Source: Paracoccus marcusii
GTDB lineage: Bacteria > Pseudomonadota > Alphaproteobacteria > Rhodobacterales > Rhodobacteraceae
Length of the DNA: 40,631 bases
Direction of reading: 5' to 3'
Assembly: GCF_006151785.1 (NCBI RefSeq)
Contig: NZ_VDDD01000014.1
Location: 1 to 40,631 of the forward strand
Shown: in pieces, positions 16,627 to 25,651 of the stretch
How positions within the stretch are numbered: the first letter of the stretch is position 1
Layout: each line of letters starts with the position of its first letter
The notes under the pieces: generated by a model
Database searches by the model: none
The model's input: the letters and a program-made list of their open reading frames with translations, nothing else
What the model was told of the DNA's origin: nothing
Position numbers and translations under genes: made by a program

Positions 16627-18768
16627 ATGTTGCCCCAATCGGGTGCGGTCGCGCCTCCCCTGCCCCAGACCGCAACCCGCCCTGTGGCCGCCCCGCGCCC
16701 CGCCGCGGCGCTGCGCGCGGGACTGTTTCCCTGGGTGCCGGTCTGCCTGTCCGCCGGGATCGGGCTGTGGTTCCTGCATCCGACGCTGTTCGGCGCGGCC
16801 CATTGGACGGTGATGGCCTGCCTGCTGGCGCTGTCGCTGACCATAGCACGCCACGCGCCCCTCTGGGCCGACCGAGGCCGGATCGACTGGCCGCAGGCCG
16901 ATGCCGTCCATCTGGCCGCGCTGGCGCTGTCCTTCGTGATCGCCGGCACCGGCCTGGTCGCGTTCCGCGCCGCGCATGTCGCGGCCCCGGTCTTGGAATG
17001 GCGCTATTACGGCCCGGTCGAGGGGCGGGTGATCCAGATCGACCGGTCGGGGCGCGACCGGATGCGCCTGACGCTGGACGGGGTCGTGCTGCATGACCTG
17101 TCGCCCGACCGCACGCCCGCGCGGGTGCGCCTGTCGCTGATGGGCGACGACGCATTGCCGCCCCTGGGCCAGCGGGTGATGCTGACCGGGCATCTGGGCC
17201 CGCCCCCCGCCCCGTCGTCCCCGGGCAGCTTCGATTTTCGGATGTTCGCATGGTTCGACGGCCTGGGCGCCGTCGGCTATTCGCGCACGCCGATCATGGC
17301 CGTGGCGCCGCCGCAGGGGGGCGTATGGTGGGCGCACCGGGCGCGCATGTCGATCAGCGCCGCGATCCAGGACCGCATCGGCGGACAGGCCGGGGCCGTG
17401 GCATCCGCCCTGATGACCGGCGACCGCTCCGGCATCGCCGAGGAGACGAACGAAGTGATGCGCGCCTCGAACCTCTACCACATCATCTCGATCTCGGGGC
17501 TGCACATGGGAATGCTGGCGGCCTTCGTCTATGGCGCGGTGCGCATGGTCCTGGTGGGGGTGCAGGGCGCGGGGATCGGCTTGGCGCGACCGATGCACAA
17601 ATGGGCGGCCGGCATCGCGCTGGCGGCGGCGGCGGCCTATCTGTGGCTGTCCGGCGGCGGGGTCGCGACCGAACGGTCGTTCATCATGGTCGCCGTCATG
17701 CTGGGCGCGATCATCGCCGACAGGCGGGCAATTTCCCTGCGCACGGTCGCCCTGGCCGCGACCATCGTGCTGATCTACTCGCCCGAGGCCGTCGTCAGCG
17801 CCGGCTTCCAGATGAGCTTTGCCGCCACCGTGGCCCTGATCCTGGTCTATGGCCCCTGGGCGCGGGTGTCCCCGCGCCTGCCATGGTGGCTGCGCCCGGT
17901 GGCGATGCTGATCGTGTCGTCGCTGATCGCCGCCGTGGCGACATCGCCCATCGCCGCGGCGCATTTCAACCGCATGGCGCAATACGGTCTGCTGGCGAAC
18001 CTGCTGGCGGTGCCGGTCATGGGCACGCTGGTGATGCCCGCTGGCGTCATCGGCGCCGTCCTGGCCCTGGTCGGCATGGAGGCGCCGGCCCTGTGGGTCA
18101 TGGGCATCGGCACGGAATGGATGCTGTGGGTCGCGCGATTCGTGGCCGATCTGGGCGGGGCGGTGACCGGTGTGGCCAAGCCGCCCGCCGCCGTGGTGCC
18201 GCTGATTGGCTTTGGCGCGGTGCTGGGCATCCTCTGCTGGCGCCCCGCGGCGCGGCGTGGGGTGCTGACGCAGGCAGGCTTCGTGCTGGCGATGACGCTG
18301 CTGATCGCCACCGCCGCGCAGTGGATGACTGCCCGCCGCCCGCTGCTGCTGATCGCGCCGGAGGGCGAGGCCGTGGGCCTGATGACCCCCGAGGGCCGCG
18401 CCATCTCGAAGCCCTCTGGCGGCGCCTTCGTCGTCTCGACCTGGCTGCAGGAGGACGGCGACATGGCCGACCAGGAAACCGCCGCCGCCCGCCCCGCCTG
18501 GACCGGCGACCGCCGCGACCGGCTGGCAGCCCTGTCCGGCGGCTGGCAGGTCTGGCACCTGACCGGAAAGGGGTCGGGGGCCCGCGCCGCCGCCGCCTGT
18601 CGTCCCGATCGCATCGTGGTCGCGACCGAACCCGTCGACATCGACGGCACGCCACGGTGCCTGCTGCTGGACCCGACACGCCTCCGCCGCAGCGGCGCCG
18701 TCGCGATCCGCATGACCGCGGATGGACCGCAGGTTACCACGGGTCAACCGATGCGGCTGTCGCGATAG
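16627..18768 (+). CDS. comEC: ComEC/Rec2-type competence membrane protein
   Basis: A 713-residue multi-spanning inner-membrane protein expected to form the channel for single-stranded DNA during natural transformation. It has an N-terminal membrane segment pair, a DUF4131 OB-like periplasmic domain (about 60-190), and the Competence domain with [12 protein letters not shown] at about residue 290, followed by about eight hydrophobic helices to about residue 575. The last ~140 residues correspond to the metallo-beta-lactamase-like region, but no HxHxDH motif is present, so the nuclease function is not supported. AAGGACAAGG precedes the ATG. A TfoX C-terminal-domain gene lies about 3 kb away; no other competence genes are here. 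Confidence 0.92.
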   Translation: MLPQSGAVAPPLPQTATRPVAAPRPAAALRAGLFPWVPVCLSAGIGLWFLHPTLFGAAHWTVMACLLALSLTIARHAPLWADRGRIDWPQADAVHLAALALSFVIAGTGLVAFRAAHVAAPVLEWRYYGPVEGRVIQIDRSGRDRMRLTLDGVVLHDLSPDRTPARVRLSLMGDDALPPLGQRVMLTGHLGPPPAPSSPGSFDFRMFAWFDGLGAVGYSRTPIMAVAPPQGGVWWAHRARMSISAAIQDRIGGQAGAVASALMTGDRSGIAEETNEVMRASNLYHIISISGLHMGMLAAFVYGAVRMVLVGVQGAGIGLARPMHKWAAGIALAAAAAYLWLSGGGVATERSFIMVAVMLGAIIADRRAISLRTVALAATIVLIYSPEAVVSAGFQMSFAATVALILVYGPWARVSPRLPWWLRPVAMLIVSSLIAAVATSPIAAAHFNRMAQYGLLANLLAVPVMGTLVMPAGVIGAVLALVGMEAPALWVMGIGTEWMLWVARFVADLGGAVTGVAKPPAAVVPLIGFGAVLGILCWRPAARRGVLTQAGFVLAMTLLIATAAQWMTARRPLLLIAPEGEAVGLMTPEGRAISKPSGGAFVVSTWLQEDGDMADQETAAARPAWTGDRRDRLAALSGGWQVWHLTGKGSGARAAAACRPDRIVVATEPVDIDGTPRCLLLDPTRLRRSGAVAIRMTADGPQVTTGQPMRLSR

Positions 18769-18824
18769 CACGGGCCCGCGGCCCGGGGCGCGATCGCCGC
18801 GCACGGTCGTCCGGACAGGTTCTT

Positions 18825-18873
18825 ACGACCCGCAGGCGAACCCCGCGCCATGCGCAACCGCCGACAGGGTCGT
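18825..18873. other. Long-loop inverted repeat between comEC and the DUF2798 gene
   Basis: ACGACCC (18825-18831) and GGGTCGT (18867-18873) are perfect complements enclosing 35 bases. The right arm ends two bases before the DUF2798 stop codon. Together with GGGCC(CGC)GGCCC near 18774-18786 it is the only structure seen in this 107-bp convergent gap. Function unknown. Confidence 0.3.
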
Positions 18874-18875
18874 CG

Positions 18876-19100
18876 TCAGGCCCGCGTCAGTCGCGCGACC
18901 AGATGCCGCGTCACCGGGGCCACCACCAGCACCGCCGGAAAGGCCACCGCCCAGCTGGACAGCCAGTTCCCCAGCCACAGCCCCGCGACCCCGTCGGACA
19001 GACCCACCGCCCGGACCGTGGCGATCCCCGACACCAGCGACGACATCAGCCCCGACAGGAAGAAGCCGAACAGGATCGGGGCATAGCGTGCGGGTATCAT
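18876..19100 (-). CDS. DUF2798 family small membrane protein
   Basis: A 74-residue protein with two hydrophobic helices (about 7-30 and 42-62). The opening MIPARYAPILFGFFLSGLMS and the WLSSWAVAFPAVLVVAPV stretch match my memory of DUF2798 proteins, whose function is unknown. The ATG at 19100 follows GGAAAGATCG. It lies 36 bp downstream of the aminotransferase on the same strand and may be the last gene of that unit. Confidence 0.8.
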   Translation of the reverse strand: MIPARYAPILFGFFLSGLMSSLVSGIATVRAVGLSDGVAGLWLGNWLSSWAVAFPAVLVVAPVTRHLVARLTRA

Positions 19101-19136
19101 CCGGCGATCTTTCCGAAACCCATCCCCGCCCCTCGC

Positions 19137-20498
19137 TCAGGCCAGCTCGGCAAAGACCTTGCCCAAGGCCTTGTCCAGCTTCTCGAACATCTCGTCCATC
19201 TGCGCGGGCGTCAGGATGAAGGGCGGGCACAGCACGATCGACTGCCCCAGGGGGCGACAGATCAGGCCCATGTCGGTGCACGTGTTGGCAATCCGCTCGC
19301 TGACCGACAGATGCCCCTCGAAGGGCGTCTTGGTCGCCTTGTCGCGCACCGCCTCCAGCGCCCACATGAAGCCCACGCCGCGATATTCGCCGATATTCGG
19401 GTTCTGCGCCAGCTGCCGCAACCCGTCCTCGAAGCGCGGAGCCAGGTCGATGACGTTCTGCGCCAGCCCCTCGTTCATCACCACGTCGATGGCCTTCAGC
19501 GCGATCGCGCAGCCCACCGGGTGGCCCGACGCGGTGAAACCGTGCGGGAACTCCTCGATCTTGTCGATGGCGGCCTGCAGGCGGTCGGTCAGTTCCGGCC
19601 CCAGGATCACCGCGCCCATCGGGAACAGCCCCGCCGTCAGGTTCTTGGAGCTGATGATCGCGTCGGGGACGAAATCATAGGTCACCGACCCCCAGGTGTT
19701 GCCCGTACGTCCGAACCCGGTGATCACCTCGTCCGCGATCATCGGGATGCCGTGCTTTTTCAGCACCGGCAGGATTGCCTGGAAATACCCCTCGGACGGC
19801 GGAATGACCCCGCCCGCACCCTGCACGGGTTCCGCGAAAAAGCCCGCGATGGTGTCCGCGCCCTCGCGCTGGATCGTCTCGTCCAGCTCGCGCGCCAGGC
19901 GCTGCGTGAACGCCGCCTCGGTCTCTCCCTCCTCTCCGAAACGCCAGTAGTGCGGGCAGGTCAGGTGGATGAAGCCCGGCAGAGGCAGGCCGAACACCTC
20001 GTTATAGGGCTTGCCCGTCATGCTGGCCGACACGGCGGTCACGCCGTGATAGGCGTTCCAGCGCGTCAGGATCTTGCGCTTTTGCGGATTGCCCTCGCTG
20101 GCATGCATGAACCACAGCATCTTGACCATGGTGTCGTTCGCCTCAGAGCCCGAGTTCGTGTAGAACACCTTGCCACGCGAAAACGGCGACACCTCGACCA
20201 GCTTCTCGGACAGCATCACGGTCTGGTCGGACATCCGCCCGAAGAACGCGTGATAGCCCGGAAAGCGGTCGTACTGATCCTTGGCGGCCTGGGCCAGGCC
20301 CTTGTGGTCGAAGCCCGCGACCATGTTCCACAGGCCCGAATTGGCGTCCAGATAGCGGTTGCCGTTCACGTCGACGACATAGGGGCCCTCGCCATGGGTC
20401 AGGACGACGGCGCCGCGCTTGTGGACGCTTGGCAGGTCGGTGAAGCCGTACAGCGAGTATTCGTCGGCGCGTGCTTCCCAGCTTTGCGGGGTGGTCAT
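19137..20498 (-). CDS. Class III omega-aminotransferase (PLP-dependent)
   Basis: Transfers amino groups from omega-amino acids or amines to a keto acid such as pyruvate. The 453-residue fold type I protein has the PLP Lys at residue 285 (ISSKNLTAG), the cofactor-binding Asp in MIADEVITGFGRTG and the phosphate-binding NSGSEANDT. The sequence closely resembles, from memory, the structurally studied omega-transaminase of Paracoccus denitrificans, which also uses Lys285; that supports both the function and the genus. GGAGACCGACC precedes the ATG. It is divergent from the secreted hydrolase and followed by the DUF2798 gene. Physiological substrate (taurine, beta-alanine, polyamine) is not decided by sequence. 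Confidence 0.93.
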   Translation of the reverse strand: MTTPQSWEARADEYSLYGFTDLPSVHKRGAVVLTHGEGPYVVDVNGNRYLDANSGLWNMVAGFDHKGLAQAAKDQYDRFPGYHAFFGRMSDQTVMLSEKLVEVSPFSRGKVFYTNSGSEANDTMVKMLWFMHASEGNPQKRKILTRWNAYHGVTAVSASMTGKPYNEVFGLPLPGFIHLTCPHYWRFGEEGETEAAFTQRLARELDETIQREGADTIAGFFAEPVQGAGGVIPPSEGYFQAILPVLKKHGIPMIADEVITGFGRTGNTWGSVTYDFVPDAIISSKNLTAGLFPMGAVILGPELTDRLQAAIDKIEEFPHGFTASGHPVGCAIALKAIDVVMNEGLAQNVIDLAPRFEDGLRQLAQNPNIGEYRGVGFMWALEAVRDKATKTPFEGHLSVSERIANTCTDMGLICRPLGQSIVLCPPFILTPAQMDEMFEKLDKALGKVFAELA

Positions 20499-20621
20499 GG
20501 TCGGTCTCCTTGCCGGATCTTGGGGGCAGGCTAGCCGGGCGCCGGGCGGCGTTCAATGGGGGACGCTTGTGCAGATCGTGCAACCGGGGCACAGTTCGCC
20601 CGAACCGCCGGAGGAGCCCCC

Positions 20622-21917
20622 ATGAGACACCTGATGCTGGCCGCTGCCGCCACCCTGGCCTGCGCCGCCCCCGCCCTGTCCGAAAACCGCATCGACCTGA
20701 TCCGCCCCGACGCGCCGGAACTGGCCGCGCGCGGCCCGCATCCGGTCGGCGTGCGCGCCGCCAGCTTCACCGACCCCGACCGCATCGACGTGATCGCGAC
20801 CACCGCCACGGGCACGCCCCCCACCGCGGAACGCACCCTGCAGGCAGAGATCTGGTATCCTGCGGCCGACGGCACCGAACCCGGCACCACCTATGACACG
20901 ATCCTGCGCGACGGGGTCACGCCCACCACCCTGTCCGGCAGCGCCGCCCGCGACGCGGCGCCGGCCGAGGGGTCTTTCCCGCTGGTCATCCTGTCGCACG
21001 GCTATCCCGGCAACCGCTATCTGATGAGCCACCTGGCCGAGAACTTGGCCTCCAAGGGATACGTCGTTGTCGCCGCAGACCATCCCGACAGCACGTACGA
21101 CGACATGGGGGCGTTTGCCTCGACCCTGGTGAACCGGGCGGTGGACCAGCGGTTCCTGCTGGACAGCATGGCCGGGCTGGAGGACGAGATCGGCGCGATC
21201 ACCGATGCCGACACGGCGGCCGTCGTGGGCTATTCCATGGGCGGATACGGCGCGATGATCTTTGGCGGCGCGGGCCTGTCGCAGACCGCCATCGACCGGA
21301 CCGAGCCCGAACGCTTCATCCCGCCGCAGAAGCTGCTGTCCCGGCTGGCCGCGGGCAGCGAGGATCACGCCGCCCTGGTCGATCCGCGCGTCAAGGCCAT
21401 CGTGGCCATCGCCCCCTGGGGCCGCCAGCACGAGTTCTGGGACGCGGACGGGCTGGCCGGCATGACCAAGCCGCTGCTGCTGGTCGCGGGCAGCGATGAC
21501 GACGTGTCGATCTATGACGCGATCCGGCAGATCTTCGACCAGACGACCGCGGCGACACGGCACCTTCTGACCTTCGATCATGCCAACCACAACGCCGCTG
21601 CCCCGATCCCCGCCCCGGTCGAGGCCTGGGCCTTCTCGGAATCCCTGGGCCGCGCGCCCTTCGACCATTACGCCGATCCGGTCTGGGACAGCGTGCGAAT
21701 GAACAACGTCCTGCAGCATTTCACCACGGCCTTCCTGGACCAGCACCTGAAGGGCGAGGATCGCGGCGCCTTCCTGGACCTGGTGCCCGATGCCGAGGAC
21801 GGGGTCTGGTCGGTCGATGACGCGGGCACGCCAGATGCGACCCACAGCTATTGGCCGGGCTTTCCCGAGCGCAGCGCCAAGGGGCTGATGTTCGAAACCA
21901 AGAACGCCGGTCAGTAG
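20622..21917 (+). CDS. Secreted alpha/beta hydrolase (dienelactone/PAF-acetylhydrolase-like)
   Basis: A 431-residue protein with a clear signal peptide (MRHLMLAAAATLACAAPALS, cleavage after about residue 20), so probably periplasmic. The hydrolase fold shows an oxyanion-region SHGYPGNRY, the nucleophile elbow GYSMGG with Ser205, an acid in AGSDDDVS and the His in FDHANHN. It belongs to the group annotated as dienelactone hydrolase or platelet-activating-factor acetylhydrolase-like; the real substrate is unknown. Start 20622 was chosen over an in-frame 20556 because GGAGGAG (20610-20616) lies five bases upstream and the signal peptide then begins correctly. Confidence 0.9.
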   Translation: MRHLMLAAAATLACAAPALSENRIDLIRPDAPELAARGPHPVGVRAASFTDPDRIDVIATTATGTPPTAERTLQAEIWYPAADGTEPGTTYDTILRDGVTPTTLSGSAARDAAPAEGSFPLVILSHGYPGNRYLMSHLAENLASKGYVVVAADHPDSTYDDMGAFASTLVNRAVDQRFLLDSMAGLEDEIGAITDADTAAVVGYSMGGYGAMIFGGAGLSQTAIDRTEPERFIPPQKLLSRLAAGSEDHAALVDPRVKAIVAIAPWGRQHEFWDADGLAGMTKPLLLVAGSDDDVSIYDAIRQIFDQTTAATRHLLTFDHANHNAAAPIPAPVEAWAFSESLGRAPFDHYADPVWDSVRMNNVLQHFTTAFLDQHLKGEDRGAFLDLVPDAEDGVWSVDDAGTPDATHSYWPGFPERSAKGLMFETKNAGQ

Positions 21918-21921
21918 GCCG

Positions 21922-22242
21922 TCAGGGGCGGCGCAGGCCGATCTGGTCCAGCGCCGCCTCCAGCGCCGTCATCGGGCGACGCTCGGCCACCAGCGCGTCG
22001 AACCGCGCGCGCAGGGCGGCCTTTTCGGCGCCCTTGCAGTCGTTCCAGGGCCGCCCCTGCAGCGCCATGTGCAGCACGTAATATCCGATGAAATGCGGAC
22101 GCTCTCCGGCGTCCATCAAGGCGCGATAGGCCGCGTCCGCCCCCATCGCCCGCAGCGCCGCCGCGTCCGGCACGCCGGCCGCGATCAGCGCCTGCGCGGT
22201 GGCGGGGCCGATGTTGCGGATGGTGGTCAGGTCGCTCTCCAT
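21922..22242 (-). CDS. TfoX C-terminal-domain protein
   Basis: A 106-residue protein consisting of a TfoX/Sxy C-terminal domain only. The helix-hairpin-helix-like opening [17 protein letters not shown] and the [17 protein letters not shown] stretch are typical. TfoX proteins regulate competence in gamma-proteobacteria, but stand-alone C-terminal-domain proteins are of unknown function. Start ATG 22242 (MESDLTTI) follows GGAAAGG; a longer in-frame version would run into the miaB promoter region. It is divergent from miaB (64 bp between starts) and nearly abuts the hydrolase stop (4 bp). Confidence 0.85.
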   Translation of the reverse strand: MESDLTTIRNIGPATAQALIAAGVPDAAALRAMGADAAYRALMDAGERPHFIGYYVLHMALQGRPWNDCKGAEKAALRARFDALVAERRPMTALEAALDQIGLRRP

Positions 22243-22250
22243 CCCGTGCC

Positions 22251-22279
22251 TTTCCAAAAGCCTGCATTTCCTGTATCGC
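22251..22279 (+). promoter_or_regulatory. Candidate promoter of miaB
   Basis: TTTCCA (22251-22256), 17 bp, TATCGC (22274-22279), giving a start near 22286 and a 21-nt leader. A 6-bp inverted repeat, TTCCTG/CAGGAA (22268-22273 and 22291-22296), brackets the predicted start and includes part of the ribosome-binding site. Confidence 0.35.
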
Positions 22280-22306
22280 TGCGCGACCTTCAGGAACAGG
22301 CATGAC

Positions 22307-23620
22307 ATGACCGCCCATAACCCGGCCGCGAAGAAACTGTTCATCAAGACCTACGGGTGCCAGATGAACGTCTATGACAGCCAGCGCATGGCCGAGGCGA
22401 TGGGCGCCGAGGGCTATGTCCTGACCGAGGATCAGTCGGACGCCGACATGGTCCTGCTGAACACCTGCCACATCCGCGAGAAGGCGGCCGAGAAGCTGTA
22501 TAGCGACCTGGGCCGGCTGAAGCCCCTGAAGGCCGCGCGCCCCGACCTGAAGGTCGGTGTCGCGGGCTGCGTGGCCCAGGCCGAGGGGGCCGAGATCATC
22601 CGCCGGATGCCGCTGGTTGATCTGGTCGTCGGGCCGCAGACCTATCACCGCCTGCCCGCCATGGTGCGCGGCGAGGCGCCCGCCATCGACACCGATTTCC
22701 CCGAAGAAGACAAGTTCGACCACCTGCCCGCCCCCCGCGCAACGCGGCGCGCGCCCGCGGCCTTCCTGACCGTGCAGGAGGGCTGCGACAAGTTCTGCGC
22801 CTTCTGCGTGGTGCCCTATACCCGCGGCGCCGAGGTCAGCCGCCCCGCCGAACGCATCCTGGCCGAGGCCCGCGACCTGGTCGGACGCGGCGTGCGCGAG
22901 ATCACCCTGCTGGGCCAGAACGTCAACGGCTGGCATGGGGGCCCGGGCGGTTTCGGCGCCCTGATCCGCGCCCTGGGCGAGATCGACGGGCTGCTGCGGA
23001 TCCGCTATACCACCAGCCATCCCAACGACATGGCAGATGACCTGATCGAGGCGCATCGCGACGTGCCCCACCTGATGCCCTATCTGCACCTGCCCGTGCA
23101 GTCGGGCAGCGACCGCATCCTCAAGGCGATGAACCGAAAGCACACGTCGGACCAATATCTGCGCCTGATCGACCGCATCCGCGCGGCGCGTCCCGACATC
23201 CTGCTGACCAGCGACTTCATCGTCGGCTTTCCCGGAGAGACGGACCAGGATCACGCCGACACCCTGCGCCTGATCGAACAGGTGGGCTTCGGCATGGCCT
23301 ACAGCTTCAAGTATTCGCCGCGTCCGGGCACCCCCGCCTATGACCGCCCCGAGGTCGACGCCGCCGTGGCCGACGCCCGCCTGCAGGAGTTGCAAGCCCT
23401 GCTGACCCGTCAGCAGCATGCGGTCCAGGACGGCATGATCGGTCGCACCGTCAACGTGCTGTTCGAGAAGGCGGGCCGCGAGGCGGGCCAGATGATCGGC
23501 AAGTCCGACTATCTGCATTCCGTCTTCGTCGACACCGACCGCGTCCAGGTCGGTGACCTGCGCCCCGTGCGCATCATCGGCAGCCAGCGCAACTCGCTGC
23601 ACGGCGAACTGGTCGCATAG
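22307..23620 (+). CDS. miaB: tRNA-2-methylthio-N6-dimethylallyladenosine synthase
   Basis: Radical-SAM methylthiotransferase that adds a methylthio group to i6A37 of tRNA. The 437-residue protein has the N-terminal UPF0004 domain with three cluster cysteines (TYGCQMN, NTCHIRE, AGCVAQ), the radical-SAM motif CDKFCAFC at Cys160/164/167, and a C-terminal TRAM domain ending in [10 protein letters not shown] 22307 ([10 protein letters not shown]) follows AGGAACAGG; the longer upstream frame is antisense to the TfoX-like gene and rejected. Confidence 0.96.
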   Translation: MTAHNPAAKKLFIKTYGCQMNVYDSQRMAEAMGAEGYVLTEDQSDADMVLLNTCHIREKAAEKLYSDLGRLKPLKAARPDLKVGVAGCVAQAEGAEIIRRMPLVDLVVGPQTYHRLPAMVRGEAPAIDTDFPEEDKFDHLPAPRATRRAPAAFLTVQEGCDKFCAFCVVPYTRGAEVSRPAERILAEARDLVGRGVREITLLGQNVNGWHGGPGGFGALIRALGEIDGLLRIRYTTSHPNDMADDLIEAHRDVPHLMPYLHLPVQSGSDRILKAMNRKHTSDQYLRLIDRIRAARPDILLTSDFIVGFPGETDQDHADTLRLIEQVGFGMAYSFKYSPRPGTPAYDRPEVDAAVADARLQELQALLTRQQHAVQDGMIGRTVNVLFEKAGREAGQMIGKSDYLHSVFVDTDRVQVGDLRPVRIIGSQRNSLHGELVA

Positions 23621-23957
23621 CCCGGCGGCGGGGCGGCCCGTTCGGGTCTGTGACCGGGTCATCCGCCGGGTCCGGACCGGCCTGCCGCCACATGCGACAT
23701 GCGGAACGGCCCTGGACCGGGGTCATGAACCAGGCGGCAGGTCTGTGCCCATGCCGCCACCGTCGTCGGAACGGCAGGATCCGTGATGACGCGGCACTCC
23801 TGCATCGCCCCTCCAGTGCTGCCAGCGCTGCGCCCCGCATCGCCCGCGACCAGGGCCGGCGCGCTACCAGAGCCAACGCGCGGCCGTGACAAGCGTCCTG
23901 ATGGATCCCCGCGGCACGATTGACGGCGTCCCTTCGCTGCTGCGCATCGCGCGGGGT
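23621..23957. other. Gene-free stretch downstream of miaB
   Basis: About 340 bp with no convincing gene. The open frames of 75-80 codons on either strand lack ribosome-binding sites and recognisable protein features. I see GC-rich imperfect repeats near the start (several CCGGGTC-type units around 23640-23690) and a direct repeat ACATGCG (23691-23704) but no clear terminator. It may be a decayed gene or hold an unannotated small RNA. Confidence 0.4.
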
Positions 23958-23971
23958 TTGATCAGGATCAA
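23958..23971 (+). promoter_or_regulatory. Perfect FNR/FnrL box
   Basis: TTGATCAGGATCAA is an exact match to the FNR consensus TTGAT-N4-ATCAA. Its centre (23964.5) is 41.5 bp upstream of the transcript start predicted from the -10 box at 23994-23999, the classic position for a class II FNR-activated promoter. The fnrL gene lies 3 kb away. It predicts induction of the universal stress protein when oxygen is low. Confidence 0.88.
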
Positions 23972-23993
23972 GGCGCCGCCCGCTCCGCACCGC

Positions 23994-23999
23994 TACGAT
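23994..23999 (+). promoter_or_regulatory. -10 box of the universal stress protein promoter
   Basis: TACGAT; predicted start 24006. No -35 match is needed because the FNR box occupies that position. The leader would be 19 nt and contains AGGAGG. Confidence 0.6.
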
Positions 24000-24024
24000 G
24001 GCTTATCCGCAACAGGAGGCGATC

Positions 24025-24864
24025 ATGGCCTACAAGACGATCCTGACAGTCCTCAGCCACCCGTTCCAGGTGCCGCAGCTGGACGATGCCGCGGCGCTTG
24101 CCGCGGCGCATGACGCGCATCTGGATATCCTCTGCCTGGGCATAGACCACAGCCAGGCCGGGTACTTCTTTCCCGGCGGCACATCCTATGGATGGCAGGA
24201 GGCGATCGACAGCGCGCTGACCGATGCCAATGCGCTGGACCGCAAGGTGCGCGACCGCATGGCCGCGTCCCACGACCTGCGCTGGTCCTGCGAGGCCGCG
24301 GTGACCCAGTCCCTGGGCATCGCATCGCTGGTGGGCCTGCGGGCGCGGTTCTCGGACCTGGCGATCCTGGCCAGCCCCTATGCCAAGGGCCAGCCCGGCG
24401 ACGCCGAACTGATCACCGAGGCCGCGCTGTTCGAGGGGGCCTGCCCCGTCCTGGTCCTGCCGCAGGGCTGCGAGCCGGTTGCCGCGCCGCGCCGCATCCT
24501 GATCGCCTGGAACCAGTCCGCCGAGGCCCTGGCCGCCATCCGCCGCGCCCTGCCCCTGCTGCGCGCCGCCGAGATGGTCGAGGTCACCTGCATCGATCCG
24601 CGCAGCAGCGGGCCGGAACGCTCCGATCCGGGGGGGGCGCTGACGCAGATGCTGACGCGGCACGGCGTCCACGCCCAGATCGCGGTGCTGGCCCGCACCG
24701 CCCCCCGCATCAGCGACGAGATCAACCGCCGCGCGATAGAGGTCGATGCCAACATGGTGGTGATGGGCGCCTATGGCCATTCCCGCCTGCGCGAGGCGAT
24801 CCTGGGCGGTGCGACGCGCAACATGCTGGAACAGGCGCGCGTGCCGGTCTTCCTGGCGCGTTGA
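24025..24864 (+). CDS. Universal stress protein (tandem UspA domains)
   Basis: A 279-residue protein with two UspA-like halves. The C-terminal half has the ATP-binding-type pattern GAYGHSRLREAILGGATRNM; the N-terminal half is more diverged. Such proteins support survival under stress and anaerobiosis, and this one has a class II FNR promoter. ATG 24025 (MAYKTILTVLSH) has AGGAGG at 24014-24019, five bases upstream; an in-frame ATG at 23998 overlaps the -10 box and is rejected. It converges on queE with a palindromic repeat in between. Confidence 0.92.
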   Translation: MAYKTILTVLSHPFQVPQLDDAAALAAAHDAHLDILCLGIDHSQAGYFFPGGTSYGWQEAIDSALTDANALDRKVRDRMAASHDLRWSCEAAVTQSLGIASLVGLRARFSDLAILASPYAKGQPGDAELITEAALFEGACPVLVLPQGCEPVAAPRRILIAWNQSAEALAAIRRALPLLRAAEMVEVTCIDPRSSGPERSDPGGALTQMLTRHGVHAQIAVLARTAPRISDEINRRAIEVDANMVVMGAYGHSRLREAILGGATRNMLEQARVPVFLAR

Positions 24865-24895
24865 AGACGTACGCCGCCTTGCGGGGATGCGCGCA

Positions 24896-24943
24896 GGGGG
24901 GTGCGGGGGGACGGCCAGTCCCCCCGCCGTCGCGGAACGCAAC
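24896..24943. repeat. Copy B of dispersed palindromic intergenic repeat
   Basis: Between the convergent usp and queE genes: GGGGGGTGC, a perfect 9-bp stem GCGGGGGGA/TCCCCCCGC (24903-24911 and 24919-24927) around CGGCCAG, then CGTCGCGGAACGCAA reaching the queE stop. Same block order as copy A at 12957-13007. Probably a bidirectional terminator. Confidence 0.65.
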
Positions 24944-25651
24944 TCAGACGCCGCGCCGGTTGCCCCACAGCAGGACATGCAGCTGCGGCAGCAGACGGGG
25001 TCGGAACCAGCCGTCCGCCATCACCTTGTCGACCAGCCATAGCAGCCGGTCCGCGACATCCTGCGCCGCGACGGGCACGTCCGGGTCCACCTCCGGGTTC
25101 CCCGGCTGCAAAACCAGGTCCAGATCCGGATACCGCCCCGCCCAATCGCGCGCCCAGGCATAATCGGCATCGTCGAAGACGACGATCTTCAGCACCGTCC
25201 GCGTGCCCTGCGCCGCCGCCAGACAGGCCTCGAAGGCCGCCGGGTCGGGCGTCTCGCCGCTGGAGGGCGGCTTGGGGCTCAACACCAGCAGCGTCAGGTC
25301 CGCGAACCAGTCGCGCGCCACCGATCCCTGCGTCTCCAGCGCGAAGCCGTAGCCCTCGGCCCGGCCCGTCGCGATCAGCGGCCCAAAGTCCTGGATGGCC
25401 GGATTGCCGCCGGAAATGGATACCGTCAGCGGCCGCCCGCCCGACAGCGCGCGCACCTGCGCCCAGACCTCGGCGGTCTGCATCGCGGCCCAGCTATCGC
25501 GAAAGGCGCTGTCGACCGCATGCATCGAATCGCACCACGAACAGCGGTAATCGCACCCCCCTGCCCGGACAAAGACCGTGGGCTGTCCGATCAGGGCGCC
25601 CTCCCCCTGGATGGTGGGGCCAAAGATTTCCGCGATGCGCAGGGGTTTCAT
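24944..25651 (-). CDS. queE: 7-carboxy-7-deazaguanine synthase
   Basis: Radical-SAM enzyme converting 6-carboxytetrahydropterin to 7-carboxy-7-deazaguanine in queuosine (preQ0/preQ1) synthesis. The 235-residue protein has the cluster motif CDYRCSWC (Cys33, Cys37, Cys40) after the conserved [10 protein letters not shown], and [10 protein letters not shown] further on. Its ATG overlaps the queD stop by four bases (ATGA), so it is the third gene of a tightly coupled queC-queD-queE operon under the preQ1 riboswitch. It ends next to repeat copy B. Confidence 0.95.
   Translation of the reverse strand: MKPLRIAEIFGPTIQGEGALIGQPTVFVRAGGCDYRCSWCDSMHAVDSAFRDSWAAMQTAEVWAQVRALSGGRPLTVSISGGNPAIQDFGPLIATGRAEGYGFALETQGSVARDWFADLTLLVLSPKPPSSGETPDPAAFEACLAAAQGTRTVLKIVVFDDADYAWARDWAGRYPDLDLVLQPGNPEVDPDVPVAAQDVADRLLWLVDKVMADGWFRPRLLPQLHVLLWGNRRGV

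Noticed and set aside
15131-17251. gltX with a 244-residue N-terminal extension
   Set aside because: The extension is antisense to comEC and lacks any domain; the canonical GltX start is at 16519.
17250-20534. A 1094-codon plus-strand open frame running from inside comEC to the aminotransferase start
   Set aside because: It is out of frame with comEC and antisense to the DUF2798 and aminotransferase genes, has Arg/Gly/Ala-rich composition typical of GC-rich shadow frames and no recognisable domain.
20561-20585. TTGTGCAGATCGTGCAA between the aminotransferase and hydrolase genes, considered as an operator
   Set aside because: Only an imperfect palindrome, or a five-base direct repeat; too weak to call.
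24892-24943. Possible transposon end or attachment site at the usp/queE gap
   Set aside because: No target-site duplication or recombinase; better explained as a copy of the terminator-like palindromic repeat also present at 12957-13007.
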